Shown: positions 58,532 to 64,000 of the stretch, piece after piece
Layout: each line of letters opens with the position of its first letter
Position numbering within the stretch: position 1 is the first letter of the stretch
Source: Suilimivivens aceti
GTDB lineage: Bacteria; Bacillota; Clostridia; Lachnospirales; Lachnospiraceae
Assembly: GCF_025567405.1 (NCBI RefSeq)
Contig: NZ_JAOQKJ010000003.1
Span: 186,001 to 250,000 of the forward strand
DNA length: 64,000 bases
Direction: 5' to 3'
Made by a program: the position numbers and the translations under genes
Notes under the pieces: model-generated
What the model was told of the DNA's origin: nothing
Databases searched by the model: none
The model's input: only the letters and a program-made list of their open reading frames with translations

Positions 58532-58969
58532 TTATTCTTTCGCTAAAAGTTTTACATTCCTGACACCCTTCTGTGCTTCCATGGCTTCCAGCATATCTGA
58601 AACATCTCCTGTCGTCGGGAGAACCTGTATACTGAGGCTTAAAGATGCCACGCCATTGATCGGAATACTCTGATGGATCGTCAGGATATTGGCTCCGAAC
58701 TGTGCGATGATCTTCAGCACATCGGAGAGAAGCCCCGGCTCATCCTCCATCTGAAAGGTAAGAGTGATCGTCGTTCCCTGTGAATGCTCATGGAACTCAA
58801 AGATATCTTCCTTGTACTTGTAAAAAGAGCTCCGGCTGATCCCCACCTGATCGGCTGCTTCATTGACCGTGTGCGCTCTTCCGCTGTCGAGCAGCTTCTT
58901 GGCTTCCACTACCTTTAAAAGCACCTCAGGCACCGCCTGCTCCTTTACAACATAAAATCTGTTTCCCAT
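58532..58969 (-). CDS. ACT domain protein, UPF0735/PheB-like
   Basis: A 145-residue regulator-like protein. The N-terminal half has a helix-turn-helix-like segment (HTVNEAADQVGISRSSFYKYKEDIFEF), the C-terminal half an ACT domain (TITLTFQMEDEPGLLSDVLKIIAQFGANILTIHQSIP). This is the PheB/UPF0735 arrangement, often found directly before homoserine dehydrogenase in Firmicutes and assumed to sense an amino acid. It precedes hom by 53 nt. Its exact ligand and target are unknown. Confidence 0.9.
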   Translation of the reverse strand: MGNRFYVVKEQAVPEVLLKVVEAKKLLDSGRAHTVNEAADQVGISRSSFYKYKEDIFEFHEHSQGTTITLTFQMEDEPGLLSDVLKIIAQFGANILTIHQSIPINGVASLSLSIQVLPTTGDVSDMLEAMEAQKGVRNVKLLAKE

Positions 58970-59061
58970 GAATGTTCTCGTCCTTCTATAAAAGACATTT
59001 GTACGTCACCGAGGGATATTCTAGCACATTCTTTTTTTAAAGGCAAGAAGAAAATAAAAAA

Positions 59062-59098
59062 GAAGGTCACCACCAGCCAGGCAGTGCCTTCCTTTTAA
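59062..59098 (-). terminator. Terminator of the gatCAB operon
   Basis: On the minus strand GAAGGCAC pairs with GTG-A-CCTTC with a single bulge around a long loop, followed by TTTTTTATTTTC. It lies just after the gatB stop codon. Confidence 0.75.
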
Positions 59099-59104
59099 TC
59101 ATTT

Positions 59105-60535
59105 CTACAGCAGTTCCTTCAGCATCTTGTTGATCATGCCGGGATCTGCCTTGCCCTTCATGGCTTTCATGGTCTGTCCGACCAGGAAGCCGATTGCTTT
59201 TTCCTTGCCGCTCTTATAGTCCTGCACAGACTGGGGATTATTTGCGATTACTTCCTCTACAGTCTTTCGCAGAGCCCCTTCGTCATTGACGGTCTTTAAG
59301 CCTTTTTCCTCTACGTACTTCGCAGGATCCACATCGCTTTTGAAGATCTCTTCAAAAACCTCCTTGGCTACGGAGCTGTTGATCTCCTTCTTATCTGCCA
59401 TGGCGATCAGCGCAGCCAGATGCTCCGGTGAGAAACGGATATCCTCCGGCTCCATGTCATTTTCTTTCAGAAGACGGAGCGTTTCCACCATCAGCCAGTT
59501 GGAAACCTTCTTGGGCTGTGCCCCAAGGGCAACAGTAGCCTCAAACAGGTCTGCCATGCGCTTGCTTCCTGTGATGATATCAATATCATACTCAGGAATG
59601 TCAAACTCTTCTTTATATCTTGCCATCTTTTCTTCGCGGAATTCAGGCTGTCTTTCTCTGATCCTGTCAAGGAATGCTTCATCAACCTCTATCGGTACCA
59701 GATCAGGATCCGGGAAATAACGGTAATCCTGAGCATCTTCCTTGCTTCTCATGGCATAGGATTCACCCTTATTGTCATCCCAGCGTCTTGTCTCCTGGAT
59801 AACCTTTTCACCGGATTCCAGAAGGTCGATCTGACGCTCTCTTTCTCCTTCGATCGCCCTTGCGATAGCCTTGAAGGAGTTCAGGTTTTTCATCTCGGTA
59901 CGGGTACCGAATTCTGCCGCTCCAGCCTCCCTGATAGAAAGGTTGACATCGGCACGCATGGAGCCTTCCTGCAGCTTACAGTCAGATGCACCAAGATACT
60001 GGATCGTCATACGGAGCTTCTCCAGATAGGCGATCACCTCTTCTGCACTTCTCATGTCAGGCTCGGATACGATCTCGATCAGCGGCACGCCGGAACGGTT
60101 ATAGTCCACAAGAGAACAGTCATTCCACTCGTCATGGACCAGCTTGCCGGCATCCTCTTCCATATGGATCTCATGGATTCCCACGTATTTCTTACCCCTC
60201 TCTGTCTCGATCTCTACCTTACCATTGCGGCAGATCGGCAGATACAGCTGGGAGATCTGATAGTTCTGCGGGTTATCCGGATAAAAATAATTCTTTCTGT
60301 CAAATTTACAATATCTGGTGATATCGCAGTTTGTGGCAAGTCCTACCGCCACTGCGTATTCCAGCACCTGCTTATTCAGTACGGGAAGGGATCCCGGCAT
60401 ACCGGTACAGACCGGACAGGTGTGGGTATTGGGTGCACCACCGAAGGCTGTGGAACATCCACAGAAAATCTTGGTCTTCGTCGCCAGCTCTACATGCACT
60501 TCCAGACCGATGACGGTTTCATATTGCTTTTCCAT
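59105..60535 (-). CDS. gatB: Aspartyl/glutamyl-tRNA amidotransferase subunit B
   Basis: A 476-residue subunit that binds misacylated tRNA and activates the acyl group. The family signature LDYNRSGVPLIEIVSEPD (here VDYNRSGVPLIEI), the zinc cysteines in CGCSTAFGGAPNTHTCPVC and the C-terminal YqeY-like tail domain (FLVGQTMKAMKGKADPGMINKMLKELL) are all present. GGAGGAGA precedes the ATG, which is 1 nt after the gatA stop. Operon order is gatC-gatA-gatB. Confidence 0.98.
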   Translation of the reverse strand: MEKQYETVIGLEVHVELATKTKIFCGCSTAFGGAPNTHTCPVCTGMPGSLPVLNKQVLEYAVAVGLATNCDITRYCKFDRKNYFYPDNPQNYQISQLYLPICRNGKVEIETERGKKYVGIHEIHMEEDAGKLVHDEWNDCSLVDYNRSGVPLIEIVSEPDMRSAEEVIAYLEKLRMTIQYLGASDCKLQEGSMRADVNLSIREAGAAEFGTRTEMKNLNSFKAIARAIEGERERQIDLLESGEKVIQETRRWDDNKGESYAMRSKEDAQDYRYFPDPDLVPIEVDEAFLDRIRERQPEFREEKMARYKEEFDIPEYDIDIITGSKRMADLFEATVALGAQPKKVSNWLMVETLRLLKENDMEPEDIRFSPEHLAALIAMADKKEINSSVAKEVFEEIFKSDVDPAKYVEEKGLKTVNDEGALRKTVEEVIANNPQSVQDYKSGKEKAIGFLVGQTMKAMKGKADPGMINKMLKELL

Positions 60536-60536
60536 G

Positions 60537-61997
60537 TCAGTTCTCCTCCTTCCTTACAAATGCACCTCTTGCTTTTTCATAGGTATAGGCGGCACGGATC
60601 AGATTCTTTTCCTTGAAGCAGTCACCAATGAGCTGCATGCCGATCGGCAGACCCTTACTGTCCCTGCCGCAGGGAATGGAAAGTCCGGGCAGTCCGGCCA
60701 GATTGATGGAAATAGTGTAAATATCTCCAAGATACATCTGGATCGGATCGCTTAAGCTCTCTCCGATCTTCGGTGCGGTAGTGGGGGCTACCGGTCCGAG
60801 GATCACATCATACTTGGCAAAGGCTTCGTCAAAGGCCTTTTTGATCAGTGCCTTCACACGCAATGCCTTCAGATAATAAGCATCATAATAGCCGGAGCTC
60901 AGTACAAAGCTTCCCAGCATGATTCTTCTCTTTACTTCAGCACCGAAGCCCTCAGAACGGGATTTCTTGTACATATTGTGAAGTCCCTGATATTCTTCGG
61001 TACGGTATCCGTATTTGATGCCGTCAAACCGCTCCAGGTTGGAGCTGGCTTCTGCTGCTGCGATCGTATAATAGGTGGGGATCGCATATTCCACCAGGCT
61101 TAAATCAAATTCTTCTACGATGGCTCCCTTTTCCTTCAGAACCTCTGCTGCTCTCAGGACAGCTTCCTTTACTTCGGGATTTAGACCCTCTCCAAAGTAA
61201 TCTCTCGGAATACCGATCTTCATTCCCTTTACATCCTCTACGAGCGCAGAGGTAAAGTCAGTATCCAGTCTTTCTACGGAAGTGGAATCCTTGCTGTCAT
61301 GGGACGCGATCACTTCCAGAATGGTCGCACAGTCCGTCACATCCTTGCAGAGGGGTCCGATCTGGTCAAGTGAGGAACCATAGGCGATCAAGCCGTAACG
61401 GGACACCGTACCATAGGTAGGCTTCAGCCCCACAACACCACAGAAGGATGCGGGCTGTCTGATCGAACCGCCGGTGTCAGAGCCAAGGGCATAGAAGCAT
61501 TCCTCTGCTGCCACTGCTGCCGCACTTCCACCGGAGGATCCACCCGGTACATGCTCCGGGTTCCAGGGATTTCTTGTCACGCCATATGCAGAAGTTTCTG
61601 TAGTGGAGCCCATGGCAAATTCGTCCATATTAGTCTTGCCAAGGATCACAGCCCCTGCCTTCTGAAGGTTTAAAACCGCCTCTGAGGTAAAGGTGGGTAC
61701 AAAATTATAAAGGATCTTAGATGAGCAGGTGGTCAGCAGTCCCTCGGTACACATATTGTCCTTGATGGCTACCGGCACACCGGCAAGAGGCCCGCTTAAC
61801 GTTCCGTCATCGATCTTTTTCTGGATCTCCTCTGCCTGCTTCAAAGCACCTTCCCTGTCTACGGTCACATAGCAATGATAGGTATCTTCCTTTTTCTCCA
61901 TATTATCAAGGACTGCCTCTACGGCTTCCTTAACGGTAACTTCATGCTTTTTGATCGCCGCTGCAAGCTCTACGGCAGTCATGCTTAATATACTCAT
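60537..61997 (-). CDS. gatA: Aspartyl/glutamyl-tRNA amidotransferase subunit A
   Basis: A 486-residue amidase that releases ammonia from glutamine for transamidation. The Ser-cisSer-Lys triad is visible: Lys in GVPVAIKDNMCTEG, the serines in VPGGSSGGSAAAVAA and GSDTGGSIRQPASFCG. The tail PGLSIPCGRDSKGLPIGMQLIG is typical of GatA. AGGAGG stands before the ATG. It lies 14 nt after gatC. Confidence 0.98.
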   Translation of the reverse strand: MSILSMTAVELAAAIKKHEVTVKEAVEAVLDNMEKKEDTYHCYVTVDREGALKQAEEIQKKIDDGTLSGPLAGVPVAIKDNMCTEGLLTTCSSKILYNFVPTFTSEAVLNLQKAGAVILGKTNMDEFAMGSTTETSAYGVTRNPWNPEHVPGGSSGGSAAAVAAEECFYALGSDTGGSIRQPASFCGVVGLKPTYGTVSRYGLIAYGSSLDQIGPLCKDVTDCATILEVIASHDSKDSTSVERLDTDFTSALVEDVKGMKIGIPRDYFGEGLNPEVKEAVLRAAEVLKEKGAIVEEFDLSLVEYAIPTYYTIAAAEASSNLERFDGIKYGYRTEEYQGLHNMYKKSRSEGFGAEVKRRIMLGSFVLSSGYYDAYYLKALRVKALIKKAFDEAFAKYDVILGPVAPTTAPKIGESLSDPIQMYLGDIYTISINLAGLPGLSIPCGRDSKGLPIGMQLIGDCFKEKNLIRAAYTYEKARGAFVRKEEN

Positions 61998-62011
61998 ATT
62001 CTGCCGTCCTC

Positions 62012-62305
62012 CTATTCAAATGTACGGGGTACTACGAACATCCCGTCTTTTTCTTCCGGCGCATTTTTCAGGATGGCTTCCCTGTCATCTCCATTGGTCA
62101 CCACGTCCTCACGGAATACGTTGCTGACATGGAACACATGGGACATGGGCTCTACTCCTTCGGTATCCAGTTCGGAAAGCTTGTCAATATAATCAAGCAT
62201 GCTTCCCATATCCTTCTTTGCCTGCTCCTTCTCTTCTTCAGAAAGCTCAAGCTTGGCAAGGATTCCTACATAATCAATGGTTTCGTCTGAAATGATATTT
62301 GCCAC
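62012..62305 (-). CDS. gatC: Aspartyl/glutamyl-tRNA amidotransferase subunit C
   Basis: A 97-residue linker subunit that wraps around GatA and GatB. Conserved blocks are ETIDYVGILAKLELSEEEKEQ, DYIDKLSELDTEGVEPMSHV and the C terminus EEKDGMFVVPRTFE. The GTG at 62305 is chosen because AAAGGA lies 9 nt upstream; the frame also opens at a TTG six codons earlier, which overlaps that site. It is the first gene of gatCAB. Confidence 0.95.
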   Translation of the reverse strand: MANIISDETIDYVGILAKLELSEEEKEQAKKDMGSMLDYIDKLSELDTEGVEPMSHVFHVSNVFREDVVTNGDDREAILKNAPEEKDGMFVVPRTFE

Positions 62306-62336
62306 GTTTTTCTTTCCTTTCAAAAAACTTCAGATA

Positions 62337-63518
62337 CTAATCTCTTGTGACGATGGCTGAGCAGCCCATACCGCCGCCTACGCAAAGGGTTGCAAGTCCC
62401 TTCTTTGCATCTCTCTTTGCCATCTCATGAAGCAGGGTAACCAGAATACGGCAGCCTGATGCTCCTACCGGGTGTCCCAGTGCAATGGCACCACCGTTTA
62501 CATTCAGCTTGTCCATATCAAAGCCAAGGTCATGTCCTACGGCTACGGACTGTGCTGCGAACGCTTCATTTGCCTCGATCAGATCAAAGTCAGAGATCTG
62601 GTAGCCTGTCTTCTTCATAACCTTTCTGGTAGAAGCCACAGGACCTACACCCATGATACGTGGCTCTACGCCTGCCAGCTCACCGCCGATCCAGGTTCCC
62701 ATAGGAGTAATGCCAAGCTCCTTTGCCTTCTCTTCGCTCATAACGATGATGGCTGCTGCACCGTCATTGATACCGGAAGAGTTGGCTGCTGTTACGATAC
62801 CGCCTTCCTTAAATGCGGGACGGAGCTTACTGATGCCCTCTACGGTAACACCCTTACGGGGACCTTCATCTGTATCAAAAATAATGGTTTCTTTCTTTTT
62901 CTTTACCTCTACCGGAACGATCTCATCCTTGAAGCGCCCTTCTGCCTGTGCCTTCTCACACTTGTTCTGGCTCCATGCGGCAAATTCATCAAGCTGCTGC
63001 CTTGTAAGTCCCCAGTCCTCTGCTACGTTCTCTGCTGTCATTCCCATATGATAGCCGCCAAAAGCATCATGCAGGGCATCACGCAGAAGCGCATCGTCCA
63101 TCATGGCTGCTCCCATACGGTAACCGAAACGTGCATCATAAAGAAGGTAAGGTGCCTTGCTCATATTCTCCATACCACCTGCCACGATGATATCAGCATC
63201 CCCACTGGCGATCAGCTTGGCTGCAAGGTTTACACAATGAAGACCGGAACCGCAGAGTACGTTAATCGTAGTCGCCGGAACCTCTACCGGGATTCCTGCG
63301 TTAACTGCTGCCTGTCTTGCAGGGTTCTGTCCAAGTCCTGCCTGGATGACACAGCCCATATATACCTCATCAACCTGCTCCGGCCTTATACCGGTTCTCT
63401 TCAGAGCCTCTTTGATCACAATGGTTCCCAGATCCGGTGCGGGTGTTGTACTTAAGGTACCTCCCATGGTTCCGATCGCTGTACGGCATGCGCCTGCTAA
63501 AACTACTTTTCTTGCCAT
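62337..63518 (-). CDS. Acetyl-CoA C-acetyltransferase (thiolase)
   Basis: A 393-residue thiolase that condenses two acetyl-CoA to acetoacetyl-CoA, the entry to butyrate synthesis in Clostridia. The nucleophile Cys is in INVLCGSGLHCVNLAA, the His in LGHPVGASGCRI and the second Cys in LCVGGGMGCSA. The start at 63518 (MARKVVLAGA) has AAGGA 9 nt before it. The rest of a butyrate cluster is not next to it in this window; it stands alone upstream of gatC with 13 nt between stop and the gatC frame, so it may share a transcript. Confidence 0.96.
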   Translation of the reverse strand: MARKVVLAGACRTAIGTMGGTLSTTPAPDLGTIVIKEALKRTGIRPEQVDEVYMGCVIQAGLGQNPARQAAVNAGIPVEVPATTINVLCGSGLHCVNLAAKLIASGDADIIVAGGMENMSKAPYLLYDARFGYRMGAAMMDDALLRDALHDAFGGYHMGMTAENVAEDWGLTRQQLDEFAAWSQNKCEKAQAEGRFKDEIVPVEVKKKKETIIFDTDEGPRKGVTVEGISKLRPAFKEGGIVTAANSSGINDGAAAIIVMSEEKAKELGITPMGTWIGGELAGVEPRIMGVGPVASTRKVMKKTGYQISDFDLIEANEAFAAQSVAVGHDLGFDMDKLNVNGGAIALGHPVGASGCRILVTLLHEMAKRDAKKGLATLCVGGGMGCSAIVTRD

Positions 63519-63672
63519 AATCTTTTCCTTCTTTCTTTTATGATAAATCATTATTCTTTACATGATTCTGTGCATGGCATTTCTGCCTGCACACATATAT
63601 TTGTAATTTACTACTTTTCCCCGCTTCTGTCCACTGTTTTGCGCTTCTGTCAGCACTCCTGCCGGTCTCTTA

Positions 63673-64000
63673 TCAGTCAGGATCATAATCTGTCGTCAGC
63701 TCAAAGACCGCTTCCATATCTGACTTGATCAGCTTATATACTCCTGCCTGCAGCTTCCCGTAGGGCTTCAGATCACAGGTTACGGTCGCTTTCGTCAGAT
63801 CCGGGATGCTGCAAGCAATATCATGCCATACGATATCACTTTCCGGCTCCACCTTCACAAAGGAATCTCCCTCCTGCCTCTGCAGCTCATAGTCCTCTCC
63901 GTAGGTCATCTCATAACCACTGTGGTTATCGATCTCAAGCGTCAGGATTCCATCTTCAAGCTTTACCGCTGTCATGGTCATTTCCAAGGGCATGGTAGAA
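63673..64000 (-). CDS. Ig-like domain protein, C-terminal part (5'-truncated by window edge)
   Basis: The frame is open through the window end, so the gene starts outside. About 108 residues are visible. The pattern TAVKLEDGILTLEIDNHSGYEMTYGEDYELQR, followed by YGKLQAGVYKLIKSDM, is that of a bacterial Ig-like domain often found in Lachnospiraceae lipoproteins and exported proteins. Function is not known. Its 3' end is followed by 150 bp without features before the thiolase gene. Confidence 0.7.
   Translation of the reverse strand, partial: STMPLEMTMTAVKLEDGILTLEIDNHSGYEMTYGEDYELQRQEGDSFVKVEPESDIVWHDIACSIPDLTKATVTCDLKPYGKLQAGVYKLIKSDMEAVFELTTDYDPD

Overview
The window reads as chromosome of an anaerobic, endospore-forming Firmicute, most likely a gut Lachnospiraceae. 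The evidence is an alpha/beta-type small acid-soluble spore protein, five genes of the SpoVA dipicolinate-channel set, AddAB in place of RecBCD, an ECF-type thiamine transporter (ThiT), GatCAB, strong AGGAGG-type ribosome binding sites and mostly Clostridia-like neighbours. No rRNA, tRNA or CRISPR array was seen. Most genes lie on the minus strand.

Layout. 1-2.7 kb: truncated ZIP metal transporter, SASP, GreA, a CBS-pair protein and a DJ-1/PfpI protein. 2.8-4.5 kb: a scrap yard holding an IS66 tnpC fragment fused to a truncated MT-A70 methyltransferase, an intact Phd/ParE-type toxin-antitoxin pair with its own terminator, and the tail of a second DNA methyltransferase. 4.7-6.8 kb: a CYTH phosphatase and an AlbA_2/Schlafen-type ATP-binding regulator, whose start is preceded by helically phased direct repeats. 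6.9-7.8 kb: thiT under a TPP riboswitch.

7.8-20.9 kb is the most distinctive accessory locus. A divergent ROK repressor faces an eleven-gene minus-strand operon: an erythritol/threitol-dehydrogenase-like zinc alcohol dehydrogenase, DhaK, DhaL, RpiB, a 732-residue unassigned glycosidase-like protein, a sugar ABC binding lipoprotein with two permeases but no ATPase, an aldo/keto reductase, an IclR regulator and a 2-hydroxyacid dehydrogenase. I infer uptake and cleavage of a small glycoside, followed by oxidation, phosphorylation and isomerisation of a tetritol or similar polyol to a pentose-phosphate-pathway intermediate such as erythrose 4-phosphate.

20.9-28.8 kb: HAD phosphatase-addB-addA operon. 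28.85-31.71 kb: a small island with RhuM, an XRE regulator and a broken large serine recombinase, bounded by an imperfect inverted repeat. 31.7-46.3 kb: NCS2 permease, aminopeptidase P, a DMT transporter, AroK, RidA, an EEP-family phosphodiesterase, an MBOAT/SGNH acyl-transfer pair, and spoVA genes AA, AB, AC, AD and AE scattered over 9 kb on both strands. 46.3-54.7 kb: DUF2225 protein, glutaminyl-tRNA synthetase, and a c-di-GMP module made of guaB, a GGDEF-EAL protein and a translationally coupled DHH phosphoesterase. 54.9-64 kb: a membrane-anchored hypothetical, aspartate kinase, homoserine dehydrogenase, an ACT protein, GatB, GatA, GatC, an acetyl-CoA acetyltransferase and the tail of an Ig-like-domain protein.
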